This document shows, in pieces, positions 41,534-50,768 of a stretch of DNA of 64,000 nt. The notes under the pieces were generated by a model, which made no database searches, had not been told where the DNA came from, and saw only the letters and a list, made by a program, of their open reading frames with translations. A program made the position numbers and the translations under genes. The DNA comes from Rathayibacter oskolensis (GTDB lineage: Bacteria; Actinomycetota; Actinomycetes; Actinomycetales; Microbacteriaceae): assembly GCF_900177245.1 (NCBI RefSeq), contig NZ_FXBM01000001.1, positions 682,001-746,000 on the forward strand, read 5' to 3'. The number at the start of each line of letters is the position of its first letter. Position 1 is the first letter of the stretch.

Positions 41534-43582
41534 ATGGAACACGAGACGACGACGCACGGAGCGATCGCGCACGGGAGCACGACGCACCATCACGCCGCGG
41601 ACGGCCACGATCCTGCCGGCCGCTCGCACGAGCACGGCGGAGGCGACCACGCCGGCCATCACGCCTCGCACGTCGCGATGTTCCGCCGGCTCTTCTGGGC
41701 GATGCTCGTCCTCGCGATCCCGACCGTTCTCGCGAGCCCGATGTTCGCGGCGCTCCTGGGCTACCCGCTCCCCGATCACGGCTGGCTCGTCTGGGTGTCC
41801 CCGGTGCTCGGCACCGTGATCTTCGCCGTGGGCGGTCGGCCGTTCCTGACCGGTGCGGTGAGCGAGATCCGGTCGCGAGCACCCGGGATGATGCTGCTCA
41901 TCGCCCTGGCGATCACCGTCGCGTTCCTCTCGTCGCTCGGTGCCAGTGCGGGTCTGCTCCCGCACGACCTCGACTTCTGGTGGGAGCTGGCGCTCCTGGT
42001 CGTGATCATGCTCCTCGGCCACTGGATCGAGATGCGCTCGCTCGCCCAGGCGTCGAGCGCACTCGACTCGCTGGCCGAGCTGATCCCCGACGAGGCCGAG
42101 CGCCTCGTCGACGACGGGACCGAGCGGGTGTCACCCGACGAGCTCCGCGTCGGCGACGTGGTGCTCGTCCGGCCGGGAGGGCGAGTCCCGGCCGACGGCG
42201 AGATCGTCGAGGGGGCGGCCGAGATCGACGAGTCCATCCTCACGGGGGAGTCGCGGGCCCTCCCGCGGACCGTGGGCGACCGTCTCGTCGCGGGCAGCGT
42301 CGCGACCGATGCGCGCCTCCGCCTCCGGGTGACCGCGACCGGTGACGACACGGCGCTCGCGGGCATCCGCCGACTCGTCGCACAGGCGCAGGCGTCGACC
42401 TCGCGGGCGCAGATCCTCGCCGATCGCTTCGCGGCGCTGCTCTTCTGGTTCGCTCTCGCTGCGGCGATCATCACGGCCGCGGTCTGGCTCGCGCTCGGGA
42501 TGCCCGACACCGCCCTCGTGCGCACGGTCAGCGTCCTCGTCATCGCCTGCCCGCACGCGCTCGGTCTCGCGATCCCGCTGGTCGTGTCGATCGCGACCGA
42601 GAAGGCCGCTCGCGCCGGCATCCTGGTCACCGATCGCGCGGCGCTGGAGGCGATGCGCACCGTCGACACCGTCCTCTTCGACAAGACCGGCACCCTCACC
42701 CTCGGCCGGCCGGAGGTCGTCGAGGTCTTCGGCGATCCGCAGGCGCTCGCTCTGGCAGCGGCGGTCGAGGCCGAGAGCGAGCACCCGCTCGCCGCGGCGA
42801 TCGTGCGCGCGGGCGGCGAGGGCGCGCCGCGGTCCGACGCGTTCACCTCACCAGGGGGAGTCGGGGTCGAGGGCGTCGTCGGAGGCGACCGGATCGCGGT
42901 CGGCGGCCCCGCGCTGCTCGCCGAGCGGGGTCTCGAGCCCCTCCCCGCGACGGCGGAGGCGTCGGAGCGCGGCGCGACCGTTCTGCACGTGCTCCGAGGC
43001 GACGATGTCATCGGCGCCCTCGCCCTCGAGGACGCGGTGCGTCCGGAGTCGGCGGCCGCCGTCGCGGGGCTGCGCGACGCCGGCGTCCGGGTGGCGCTCG
43101 TCACCGGTGACGCCGAGCCGGTCGCCCGCCGGGTCGCCCGCGAGCTCGGCATCGACGACGTCGTCGCGGGTGTCCTGCCCGGCGGCAAGAGCGAAGTCGT
43201 CGCGCGGCTGAGGGCCGAGGGGCGGCGCGTGGCGATGGTGGGCGACGGAGTCAACGACGCTCCGGCGCTCGCCGGGGCCGATGTCGGTATCGCCATCGGA
43301 GCGGGGACAGACGTGGCGATCGCCTCGGCCGGGCTCGTCCTCGCCTCCGACGACCCGCGCGGAGTCCTGCGCATCCTGACCCTCTCGCGGGCGACCGCGG
43401 CCAAGATGCGGCAGAACCTCGCCTGGGGCGCCGGCTACAACCTGGCCGCGGTGCCTCTCGCCGCGGGAGTGCTCGCTCCGATCGGTGTCGTCCTCCCGAT
43501 GGAGGTCGGGGCGCTGCTGATGAGCGCCAGCACCGTCGTCGTGGCGCTGAACGCCCAGCTCCTGCGGCGGGTGCGCCTCTGA
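41534..43582 (+). CDS. Copper-transporting P1B-type ATPase (CopB-like)
   Basis: 682-residue heavy-metal pump. A histidine-rich N-terminus (HGSTTHHHAADGHDPAGRSH, then EHGGGDHAGHHASH) replaces the usual Cys-x-x-Cys metal-binding domain. The transmembrane metal-site motif is Cys339-Pro-His in IACPHALGLAIP, typical of P1B-3 (CopB) pumps that export Cu(II) or Cu(I). The phosphorylated Asp383 is in FDKTGTLT, the actuator motif is LTGES, the nucleotide domain is AESEHPLAAAI, and the hinge GDGVNDAPAL. About eight helices. ATG at 41534 follows GAGGAGAG. A CsoR-type operator precedes it. Confidence 0.92.
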   Translation: MEHETTTHGAIAHGSTTHHHAADGHDPAGRSHEHGGGDHAGHHASHVAMFRRLFWAMLVLAIPTVLASPMFAALLGYPLPDHGWLVWVSPVLGTVIFAVGGRPFLTGAVSEIRSRAPGMMLLIALAITVAFLSSLGASAGLLPHDLDFWWELALLVVIMLLGHWIEMRSLAQASSALDSLAELIPDEAERLVDDGTERVSPDELRVGDVVLVRPGGRVPADGEIVEGAAEIDESILTGESRALPRTVGDRLVAGSVATDARLRLRVTATGDDTALAGIRRLVAQAQASTSRAQILADRFAALLFWFALAAAIITAAVWLALGMPDTALVRTVSVLVIACPHALGLAIPLVVSIATEKAARAGILVTDRAALEAMRTVDTVLFDKTGTLTLGRPEVVEVFGDPQALALAAAVEAESEHPLAAAIVRAGGEGAPRSDAFTSPGGVGVEGVVGGDRIAVGGPALLAERGLEPLPATAEASERGATVLHVLRGDDVIGALALEDAVRPESAAAVAGLRDAGVRVALVTGDAEPVARRVARELGIDDVVAGVLPGGKSEVVARLRAEGRRVAMVGDGVNDAPALAGADVGIAIGAGTDVAIASAGLVLASDDPRGVLRILTLSRATAAKMRQNLAWGAGYNLAAVPLAAGVLAPIGVVLPMEVGALLMSASTVVVALNAQLLRRVRL

Positions 43583-43671
43583 CGGCCGCGCCGCGCAAGG
43601 CGGTGCCCGCGGGCGTCACCGTGCCCTAACGTTCCCAGTGTCCGACACGACCCACGACGCGAAGGATCCGC

Positions 43672-44223
43672 ATGTCCGAGACCACTCCCGCGCCCACCAT
43701 GTCCCGCACCGCCGTCGAGCGCGGCTGGATCATCGGCGTCTCGCTGATCGCCATCGTCCTGGGCGTGATCGCGGTTCTGATCCCGGGCCCGACCCTGCTC
43801 ACGGTCGCGATCGTCTTCGGCATCCACCTGATCGCGGCGGGAGTGTTCCGCCTCCTGCTCGCCTTCACCGCGTCGCGGCTGGAGGCCCGGGTGCGCTGGG
43901 TCGCCGGGCTGCTCGGCGCGCTCATCCTCGTCGCCGGGATCCTCTGCCTCTCGAACCCGTTCGAGTCGCTCAGCGTGCTCGGCCTCGTGATCGGCGCGGG
44001 CTGGATCCTCGACGGCGTCTCGAGCATCACCAGCGGTCGCTCCGTCGCCGGACCCGCCTGGCTTCCCATCGCGGCGGGGATCGCCTCCGTGATCGCGGGC
44101 GTGCTGACGATCATCATGCCGGTGCTGGCACTCGCCTCCTTCGTGACCGTCGTCGCGATCCTGCTGATCGTCGTCGGAGTCTCGGGTCTGCTGCTCCTGC
44201 CGGGCCGCACCAAGAAGGACTGA
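43672..44223 (+). CDS. HdeD-family (DUF308) membrane protein
   Basis: 183-residue integral membrane protein with six helices in three hairpins, the DUF308/HdeD layout. Representative blocks are GVSLIAIVLGVIAVLIPGPT, GIHLIAAGVFRLLLAFTASR, WILDGVSSITSGRSV and a repeat of the first pattern at PIAAGIASVIAGVLTIIMPV. Family members are linked to acid or envelope stress, but the mechanism is not known. The start at 43672 gives the usual short polar N-terminus. Confidence 0.88.
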   Translation: MSETTPAPTMSRTAVERGWIIGVSLIAIVLGVIAVLIPGPTLLTVAIVFGIHLIAAGVFRLLLAFTASRLEARVRWVAGLLGALILVAGILCLSNPFESLSVLGLVIGAGWILDGVSSITSGRSVAGPAWLPIAAGIASVIAGVLTIIMPVLALASFVTVVAILLIVVGVSGLLLLPGRTKKD

Positions 44224-44227
44224 CCGC

Positions 44228-44827
44228 TCAGAGGACCCAGGATCCCGCGAGCACCCAGCCCGGGATCGCGAACGCGAACCACGACACGGGGGCGAGGATC
44301 CAGTTCGCGAGGATCCACCCGCGCCCGGGCGCGTGCGTGCGCACGGCGCCGACCTCGGCCAGCGCCACCCGCGGCGAGTAGAGGAGCCGTGCGTTCGCCG
44401 CGATCGAGAGGACGGCCCCCGCTGCGAGCGGCCCGCCGACGACGACGACCGACGACCCGAGATCACCCGCCCACACGGCCGCGACGGCGATCCAGAGCAC
44501 GATCAGCCAGGACGCCGTGGCGAAGGTGATGCGCTGCGCCGAGCTCCGCCCCGTCGAGCAGACGTCCTCGACCTGCTCGTCGATCGGGCGACGCCAGGCC
44601 CGGAGGCGCAGCGTCGTGGCGACGACGAGAGCGACGATCGCGTAAGGCAGTCCTCCGATGAGGAGCACCCTGACGGGGACGAACTGCAGCTGAACGATCA
44701 CGAGCACGCCGATGCCGCCGGCGACGGCCATCACGATCGGGACGACGAGCAGCGCCGACAGCGGGAACGCGCCGGGCCCCTGCCGCGCGGGCAGGTCGTC
44801 GGAACGCGATTCGTCGGAGGCGTCCAC
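44228..44827 (-). CDS. Multi-pass membrane protein, unknown function
   Basis: 199-residue protein with about five hydrophobic helices: FPLSALLVVPIVMAVAGGIG, VLLIGGLPYAIVALVVATTL, FATASWLIVLWIAVAAVWAG, SVVVVGGPLAAGAVLSIAA and ILANWILAPVSWFAFAIPGW. A charged loop lies between helices 2 and 3 (RLRAWRRPIDEQVEDVCSTG). The GTG at 44827 gives a short acidic N-terminus; the longer frame to 45064 overlaps the next gene. The two strands converge at a 4-base gap from the HdeD gene. Family not recognised. Confidence 0.6.
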   Translation of the reverse strand: MDASDESRSDDLPARQGPGAFPLSALLVVPIVMAVAGGIGVLVIVQLQFVPVRVLLIGGLPYAIVALVVATTLRLRAWRRPIDEQVEDVCSTGRSSAQRITFATASWLIVLWIAVAAVWAGDLGSSVVVVGGPLAAGAVLSIAANARLLYSPRVALAEVGAVRTHAPGRGWILANWILAPVSWFAFAIPGWVLAGSWVL

Positions 44828-44914
44828 CCGAGCGACCCTAGCGGGACCCTCGCGGAGACGGCGCCCGCCTCCGGAGCCGGCGCGGCGAGGACGGCCCCGT
44901 GCGACGATGGCGCG

Positions 44915-45343
44915 ATGAGCACCGACGAGCCCGATCTGGTCCCCGAGCTCCTCGTCGGCGACATCGGCCGGAGCCTCGAGTTCTGGTGCGGACCGTGCGG
45001 GTTCCGCGTCCGCTACGCCCGGCCCGAGGAGGGCTTCGCCTCCGTCGTCTCGGGGACCGCGCACGTGATGCTCGATCAGCGCGGAGTCGGCCGCGACTGG
45101 CTCACCGGACCGCTCGAGGCTCCCTTCGGGCGCGGGCTCAACCTCCAGATCCGCGTCGACGACGCTGACGCGATCGCCGACGCGCTGGCGGCCGCGGGCA
45201 TCGCGCTCTTCGCGCCGCCCGAGACCCGCTGGTACCGCGTCGACGAGGAGGAGACGGGGGTCCGCCAGGTCCTCGTCACCGACCCCGACGGCTACCTCCT
45301 GCGCTTCCAGAGCTCGCTGGGCCGGCGACCGTCGGGCCGGTGA
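44915..45343 (+). CDS. VOC-family (bleomycin-resistance/glyoxalase-like) protein
   Basis: 142-residue glyoxalase-fold protein. LVPELLVGDIGRSLEFWCGP is the first beta-alpha-beta unit; FASVVSGTAHVMLDQRGVGR, LNLQIRVDDADAIADALAAA and VLVTDPDGYLLRFQSSLG complete the fold. The final Asp-Pro-Asp-Gly-Tyr and Arg are the usual VOC metal/ligand edge. Bleomycin-type binding proteins and dioxygenase relatives share this pattern; no resistance function can be claimed. The start at 44915 is the ATG following GACGATGGCGCG, without a strong ribosome site. Confidence 0.83.
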   Translation: MSTDEPDLVPELLVGDIGRSLEFWCGPCGFRVRYARPEEGFASVVSGTAHVMLDQRGVGRDWLTGPLEAPFGRGLNLQIRVDDADAIADALAAAGIALFAPPETRWYRVDEEETGVRQVLVTDPDGYLLRFQSSLGRRPSGR

Positions 45344-45432
45344 GTCGCCGTTCCCGGCCCGTCCGGCGCATCGGATCCGCGCCCCTCCGCGTCGCTACGG
45401 CCTTTCGGATGTACCCGGTTTAGGGTTGCCGT

Positions 45433-48400
45433 GTGCAACGCGTCGACGATTTCCCAGGAGCCGGACCGGCGGCGACCTCAGCCGAATCCGGTGATCCGCG
45501 GGAGGCGTCCGCCCTCCGGCTGCCCCCGAACGCCACGTCGCCCGTCCAGGTGACGAGCGGTGAAGCGGGCTACCAGAGCGGCAACGTCGCCGATCCCGTG
45601 TGGCAGTCGTGGCGCGAGGAGCTCGCCAGGGTCGGCGGTCCGTCGCCGCTCCTGCACTTCGTCGACTCGCCGCGTACGCGGATCGAGCTCTCGACCACGC
45701 ACCCCGGTGGCCTGCCGCCCTTCATCTCGGGCAAGACGACCCTCCTCTCGTCGCTGATCCGCGACGAGCTGGCGCTGCGGACCGCGAAGAACGCCGCGGC
45801 GGCCATCACCGACAAGGGGATCGAGCTGCGCTCGGTGCGCGGCATCGAGGGCGTCCACCTGGCGATCGGCCTCGCGCAGTGGCGCGCCGGAGAGACCGAG
45901 TTCACCGCTCCCGTCCTGCTGCGGCCTCTCGCGATCCGCCGCTACGGCCGCGACTTCGAGCTCAAGCTCAAGGGCCAGCCCTACTTCAACCCGCAGCTCG
46001 CCCGCGCCCTCAAGCAGCAGTTCGGGATCACGATCGATCCGGAGCAGTTCGTCGAGCTCGCGGTCCAGAACGGCGTCTTCAAGCCCCAGCCGGTCATCGA
46101 CCAGCTCCGCGGGCTGACCTCGCACCTGCCCTGGTTCGCGGTGCACCCGCGCCTCGTGGTGTCGAGCTTCGCCGATGTCGCCGGCGACATGCTCCGCGAC
46201 GCGAAGATGCTCGAGCACCCCGTGCTCGACGCCGTCGCCGGCAACCCCGCCGCCAAGCGCGCCCTGCAGCAGTCGCAGAAGGTGGCGTCGATCATCCCGC
46301 AGGACGAGCGTCCGCCCGCGACCGACAACCTCCTCCTCGACGCCGATGCCGAGCAGGAGCAGGTCATCGCGAACATCGCGGCCGGCAACTCGCTCGTCGT
46401 GAAGACGCTCCCGGGCACCGGAGGCACGCAGACGATCGTCAACGCGATCGGCGCCCTGGCCGCCCAGCACAAGCGCGTCCTCGTCGTCAGCGCCCGCCGC
46501 TCGAGCCTCGACAGCATCCACCAGCGCCTGCTCTCGGCCGGCCTCGGCGGCATCGCCGTCGGTCCGCGCACCCTCCGTCGCGATCTGATCCAGTCGATCG
46601 GGCGCAACGAGAAGGCCTCGCGCCCCTCGGTGAGCGAGATCGACGACGCGCTGCTGCGTCTGCGGAAGGTCCTGCTCGACTACCGCGGGGCCCTCTCCCG
46701 CCGCGACGGCAGCTTCTCGGTGTCGGCGCTGCAGGCTCTCGAGGAGCTGGCGCGCCTCTCGCAGCTGCGCACGCCTCCGTCGACCACGGCCCGCCTCGAC
46801 CGCCGCGCGGTCACCGCGCTCGCTCACAGCCGTCCGGAGGCGACGCGCATGCTGATCGAGTCGGCGCGGCTCGGCGAGTTCCGCTACGGACCGGGCGATT
46901 CGCCCTGGTACGGCGCCCAGTTCGAGTCCACCACCGACGCCGAGGCGGCGCACGACCTCGCCAAGCGCCTGCACCTGCGCGACCTCCCGCGCCTGCTCGA
47001 CCGCGCGCAGGACGTGATCGGCCAGACCCGGATGCGGCCCTTCGAGTCGGTCGCCGAGCTCGGCATCTACCTGCGCCTGCTGCAGGACGTGCGCGACACC
47101 CTCGACAAGTTCCAGCCGGCCGTCTTCGACCGCTCGATCCAGGACCTCATCGTGGCGACCTCGCCCCGGCGCGACGCGGCGGAGATGTCGTCGACGAACC
47201 GCCGCCGCCTGAAGAAGCTCGCCCGCGAGTACATGCGGCCGGGCGCCCACGTCACCGACCTCAACGCCGCACTCCGCCGGGTCGCGCAGCAGCGGACGCT
47301 GTGGCAGCGCTACGCGGTCGCCGGCACGGTTCCGGAGGTGCCCGTGGGCGTCGCCGACGTGCAGGTCGCCTACCAGCAGGTCTCGGATCAGCTCGGACGG
47401 CTCGACGAGCCGCTCGGTCGCCGCGGCGGGAACGACCAGCTCGCCTCCCTCCCGCTCGCCGAGCTGCTCTCGATGGTCTCGGGGCTCGCCGAGGACAGCG
47501 AGGTGCTCGCGAACCTGCAGGAGCGGACCACGCTGCTCTCGACGCTGCGCGAGTGGGGCCTCGACCCCCTCCTGACCGACCTCTCACGGCGCCACGTGCC
47601 CGCCGAGCTCGTCGCCATCGAGCTCGACCTCGCCTGGTGGCGCTCGGCTCTCGAGATCATGCTCACCGACGAGCGCGCGCTGCTCGGCGGGAACACCGGC
47701 GTGCTCGACCGCCTCGAGGCCGACTTCAAGCTCGTCGACGAGGCGCACGCCGCCTCGAGCTCCGAGCTGCTCGCCTGGAAGCTGTCCGAGACCTGGAAGA
47801 TCGGCCTGGTCGACTGGCCCCAGGAGCGCGACGCGTTGCGTGCGCTCCTGCGCACCGAGTCGGCGACGACTCCGCAGGAGCTGCAGAAGGCCGCACCGCA
47901 CCTCTCCCGCGTCCTCGCCCCGGCCTGGCTCGCGTCGCCCTACGAGGTGCACCGGATCGGCACCGAGACGACCTTCGACGCCGTGTTCCTCGTCGACGCC
48001 GGGGCCACGACGCTCGCCGAGAACGTCGGAGCGATCCGCCGGGCCAAGCAGGTCGTCGCGTTCGGCGACCCGGTGACCCAGACGCCGACCCCGTTCGGCC
48101 TCCGGGTCGACGAGGCGGTCGAGTTCGGCACCGCAGCCTCGCGCACTGACGTCGAGGCGCTGCACGCGCAGTCGGCGCTCGCGCGCCTGGGCGAGCTGCT
48201 GAACACCGTCACCCTCACCCGCAGCTACCGCGCGGGCGGCGAGGACCTCGCCGAGCTCGTGAACCGCCGCTTCTACGGCGGGCGCATCGACTCCCTGCCG
48301 TGGGCGGGGTCGTTCCTCGGTCACGACTCCCTCCGCTTCCACTACATCGCAAGCGGGCACGGCATGCCCGAGAACGACTCCGGAGCGGTCGAGTCGGTCG

Positions 48401-49269
48401 ACGCCGAGGTCGCGAAGGTGGTCGAGCTGGTGCTCGAGCACGCGGTCATCCGGCCTCGGGAGTCGCTGATGGTCATCACCGCGAGCCCCCGGCACGCCGT
48501 GCGGGTGCAGCAGGCGGTCCTCACCGCCTTCGCCAAGCGCGCCGACCTCAACGACTTCATCCTCGGCGACCGGCCCGAGCCGTTCGCCGTCGTGACGCTG
48601 GAGCAGTCGGTCGCGCAGAGCCGCGACCGGGTCATCTTCTCGATCGGCTACGGTCGCACGCCGCACGGGCGCCTGCTCTCGAACTTCGGCGCCCTCGCCG
48701 AGCCGGGCGGCGAGCGTCTGCTCGCGGTCGGCATGACCAGGGCGCGTCGCTCGATGGACATCGTGTCGTGCTTCCGCCCCGGAGACATCGACGAGTCGCG
48801 CATGCGCTACGGCATGGTCGCGCTCGCGCAGGTGCTGCAGGAGGCGGAGGACCGCGTCCAGCCGAGCGATCGCGACGACTACTCCGAGCCGATGCTCGTC
48901 GACCTCGCCGCGCGCCTGGAACGCAGGGGCCTCCGCGTCAACATCGGGCACAAGGGCAAGCTCGCCCTCGTCGCCGCGCACGGGACCCGTGCGGTGGTCG
49001 TCGAGACCGACCGCGACGTCAGCACGCAGAGCCTCCGGGTCTCGCTGCGGCTGCGGCCCGAGCTCCTGCGACGACTCGGCTGGCACTACCTCCGGGTGCA
49101 CAACTTCGAGCTGTTCGCCGACCCCGAGGCCGTCGCCGCGCGGGTCGCCGGGCTCATCGGGGCGCCGACCGACCAGGCGGTGACCGGTCCGATCGAGGTT
49201 CCGGCCGGAGCGGGAGCCTCCCCGGCGCAGAACGAGACGCAGCCGATCGCACCGCTGCCGCGCGACTGA
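45433..49269 (+). CDS. Large SF1 helicase-like protein with degenerate Walker motifs and nuclease-like tail
   Basis: 1278-residue protein of an UPF1-like SF1 helicase type found across Microbacteriaceae, where it is usually labelled DNA helicase or AAA ATPase. The nucleotide-binding loop is LPGTGGTQT (about 326-334), with Gly in place of the invariant Lys. The Walker B strand is VFLVDAG (about 849) instead of DEA. Motif VI survives as VGMTRARRSMDIVS. The C-terminal about 100 residues (LVDLAARLERRGLRVNIGHK, then AHGTRAVVVETD) resemble a restriction-endonuclease-like fold. It may bind DNA without ATP-driven unwinding. GTG start. Confidence 0.75.
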   Translation: MQRVDDFPGAGPAATSAESGDPREASALRLPPNATSPVQVTSGEAGYQSGNVADPVWQSWREELARVGGPSPLLHFVDSPRTRIELSTTHPGGLPPFISGKTTLLSSLIRDELALRTAKNAAAAITDKGIELRSVRGIEGVHLAIGLAQWRAGETEFTAPVLLRPLAIRRYGRDFELKLKGQPYFNPQLARALKQQFGITIDPEQFVELAVQNGVFKPQPVIDQLRGLTSHLPWFAVHPRLVVSSFADVAGDMLRDAKMLEHPVLDAVAGNPAAKRALQQSQKVASIIPQDERPPATDNLLLDADAEQEQVIANIAAGNSLVVKTLPGTGGTQTIVNAIGALAAQHKRVLVVSARRSSLDSIHQRLLSAGLGGIAVGPRTLRRDLIQSIGRNEKASRPSVSEIDDALLRLRKVLLDYRGALSRRDGSFSVSALQALEELARLSQLRTPPSTTARLDRRAVTALAHSRPEATRMLIESARLGEFRYGPGDSPWYGAQFESTTDAEAAHDLAKRLHLRDLPRLLDRAQDVIGQTRMRPFESVAELGIYLRLLQDVRDTLDKFQPAVFDRSIQDLIVATSPRRDAAEMSSTNRRRLKKLAREYMRPGAHVTDLNAALRRVAQQRTLWQRYAVAGTVPEVPVGVADVQVAYQQVSDQLGRLDEPLGRRGGNDQLASLPLAELLSMVSGLAEDSEVLANLQERTTLLSTLREWGLDPLLTDLSRRHVPAELVAIELDLAWWRSALEIMLTDERALLGGNTGVLDRLEADFKLVDEAHAASSSELLAWKLSETWKIGLVDWPQERDALRALLRTESATTPQELQKAAPHLSRVLAPAWLASPYEVHRIGTETTFDAVFLVDAGATTLAENVGAIRRAKQVVAFGDPVTQTPTPFGLRVDEAVEFGTAASRTDVEALHAQSALARLGELLNTVTLTRSYRAGGEDLAELVNRRFYGGRIDSLPWAGSFLGHDSLRFHYIASGHGMPENDSGAVESVDAEVAKVVELVLEHAVIRPRESLMVITASPRHAVRVQQAVLTAFAKRADLNDFILGDRPEPFAVVTLEQSVAQSRDRVIFSIGYGRTPHGRLLSNFGALAEPGGERLLAVGMTRARRSMDIVSCFRPGDIDESRMRYGMVALAQVLQEAEDRVQPSDRDDYSEPMLVDLAARLERRGLRVNIGHKGKLALVAAHGTRAVVVETDRDVSTQSLRVSLRLRPELLRRLGWHYLRVHNFELFADPEAVAARVAGLIGAPTDQAVTGPIEVPAGAGASPAQNETQPIAPLPRD

Positions 49270-49270
49270 C

Positions 49271-49474
49271 GTGAGCGACGGCTCCGCGCCCGCCGGCGCC
49301 GACCGCCCGCTCCGGCGGTCGCGCGGCGGCCGGAGGGCGACCCTGCCCCCGAAGCCGGGGACGGACCCGTCGCCCCACGACGCTCCCGTCGCCGACCCGG
49401 AGGCGCCGACCGTCCGCGCGGACAGCGGCCCGAACGACGCGCGCCTGCGTCAGGACGTGCCGCCGCACTACTGA
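49271..49474 (+). CDS. Small conserved actinobacterial protein ending NDARLRQDVPPHY
   Basis: 67-residue protein, GTG start 1 base after the helicase stop. The middle is low-complexity and basic, while the C-terminus NDARLRQDVPPHY matches a short tail that I know from many small actinobacterial proteins (of the pattern NDERLKxDKPPHW). The position suggests co-expression with the helicase-like protein. Function unknown; no membrane segment. Confidence 0.6.
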   Translation: MSDGSAPAGADRPLRRSRGGRRATLPPKPGTDPSPHDAPVADPEAPTVRADSGPNDARLRQDVPPHY

Positions 49475-49542
49475 CGGTCCGCCGAGGCTGCAGGCGGCCG
49501 ACCGGCGCCGGCCGCCTCGCTCGTCTTCGTCGTGCAGGCGAC

Positions 49543-50028
49543 TCAGCCCCGGAGCATCCGAATCGACCGGACGCCGTCCTCGACCCGGGTGCTGCCGTCC
49601 GCGACGAACCCGTGCCGGCGGTAGAAGGCCTGCGCGCGAGGGACGGGATCGCCGACCCAGAGCGCTGCCGGATCCGCGGCTTCGAGCACAGCGTCGAGCA
49701 GCGCGGCGCCGGCGCCGGTCCCGTGGTGCTCCGCGAGCAGGTAGAGCACGTGCAGGTGCGTCCGTTCGTCGCCGTCCACCGGTCCGGACATGGCGATCCC
49801 GACCAGGGCGCCATCGTGCTCCGCGACCGCGATCCTGTTCGCCGCCCAGCGGGAGTCGGTCAGAGCGGCCCTCCAGAACGCGACCCGTCGGGGGAGGAGC
49901 TCGGGATCGTCGAGGACGTCGTCCGTCACGAGCGAGCCGCGATAGGTCTCCCGCCACGAGCCGACGTGGACGCGCGCGATCTCCTCCGCGTCGTCGTGTC
50001 GTGCCTCCCGCACCCGCCACCCCGCCAT
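49543..50028 (-). CDS. GNAT-family N-acetyltransferase
   Basis: 161-residue acetyltransferase. The start WRVREARHDDAEEIARVHVG is the typical GNAT first helix. The acetyl-CoA-binding motif A is HVLYLLAEHHGTGAGAALLD (Q/RxxGxG/A variant). The C-terminal VGDPVPRAQAFYRRHGFVAD is motif B. Substrate unknown; it could be an amine, a peptide N-terminus or an antibiotic. Encoded alone, facing the helicase unit. Confidence 0.87.
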   Translation of the reverse strand: MAGWRVREARHDDAEEIARVHVGSWRETYRGSLVTDDVLDDPELLPRRVAFWRAALTDSRWAANRIAVAEHDGALVGIAMSGPVDGDERTHLHVLYLLAEHHGTGAGAALLDAVLEAADPAALWVGDPVPRAQAFYRRHGFVADGSTRVEDGVRSIRMLRG

Positions 50029-50149
50029 GCGCCGACCCTAGCGGCCGCCCGCCACGAGGGACGTCACCGGCAGGTGGGTCTCGAGACCCGTCTCCCTTCG
50101 AGAGGCGACCGGAAGCGTCGGAGGGCGACCTCCCGAAGGAGCAGGCGCC

Positions 50150-50177
50150 GTCCGAAACGCGTGCCAGCGTTTCGGAC
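50150..50177. terminator. Hairpin with perfect 11-bp stem
   Basis: GTCCGAAACGC and GCGTTTCGGAC pair perfectly around a 6-base loop, in the gap between the GNAT and mscL genes (both minus strand). It could be an upstream regulatory stem or part of a double terminator. Confidence 0.5.
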
Positions 50178-50231
50178 GCACCGTCCGCACCCCGCTCTGC
50201 AGAACCCGACCATCCCCGAGAGCCGACCGCG

Positions 50232-50260
50232 GTTCTTCCTCGCCGCAGGCGAGGAAGAAC
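50232..50260 (-). terminator. Strong intrinsic terminator after mscL
   Basis: Perfect 13-bp stem GTTCTTCCTCGCC / GGCGAGGAAGAAC with a 3-base loop, 9 bases beyond the mscL stop at 50269. Confidence 0.8.
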
Positions 50261-50268
50261 AGAACGAT

Positions 50269-50721
50269 TCAGTCCACGTGCTTGCCGGAGTTGGCGGTGG
50301 TGGCCGTGCCGCCGTTCGCGAGGAGGTCGCGGATGTCGGCGAGGAGCTCGAGCTCGGTCGGGGCCTTGTCCTCGGCGGCCGGCGCGTCGTCCATCTTCTT
50401 CTTGAAAGCCGCGTTCTTGAGGTGGTTGATCGGCACGACGAAGGCGAAGTAGAGCACGAAGGCGACGATCACGAACTGGATGAGAGCCGAGATCACGGCG
50501 CCGTACGCGATGACGGTCGCGTCCTCTGCGCCCGTGCCCTCGCGGACGACCCAGCTCAGAGCCGAGAGGGACGACGCGTCGAACAGCAGCCCGATGATCG
50601 GGTTGAAGATCCCGGTGACGATGGCGTTGACGATCGTGGTGAAGGCGGCGCCGATGACCACGGCGACGGCCAGGTCGATGACGTTGCCGCGAAGGATGAA
50701 CTCTTTGAAGCCGTTGATCAT
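50269..50721 (-). CDS. mscL: Large-conductance mechanosensitive channel
   Basis: 150-residue pentameric channel that opens under membrane tension to release solutes during hypo-osmotic shock. The N-terminal amphipathic helix and TM1 are MINGFKEFILRGNVIDLAVA, VVIGAAFTTIVNAIVTGIFN and PIIGLLFD. TM2 is YGAVISALIQFVIVAFVLYF. The charged cytoplasmic bundle ends the protein (ELELLADIRDLLANGGTA). The ATG at 50721 is the universal MscL start. It lies in the actinobacterial mscL - fmdB - cyclo-ligase run on the minus strand. Confidence 0.95.
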   Translation of the reverse strand: MINGFKEFILRGNVIDLAVAVVIGAAFTTIVNAIVTGIFNPIIGLLFDASSLSALSWVVREGTGAEDATVIAYGAVISALIQFVIVAFVLYFAFVVPINHLKNAAFKKKMDDAPAAEDKAPTELELLADIRDLLANGGTATTANSGKHVD

Positions 50722-50768
50722 GATCGGTTCCGTTTCTGCCGGCGGGCGGAGGTGGTGCGCGGAGTCGG

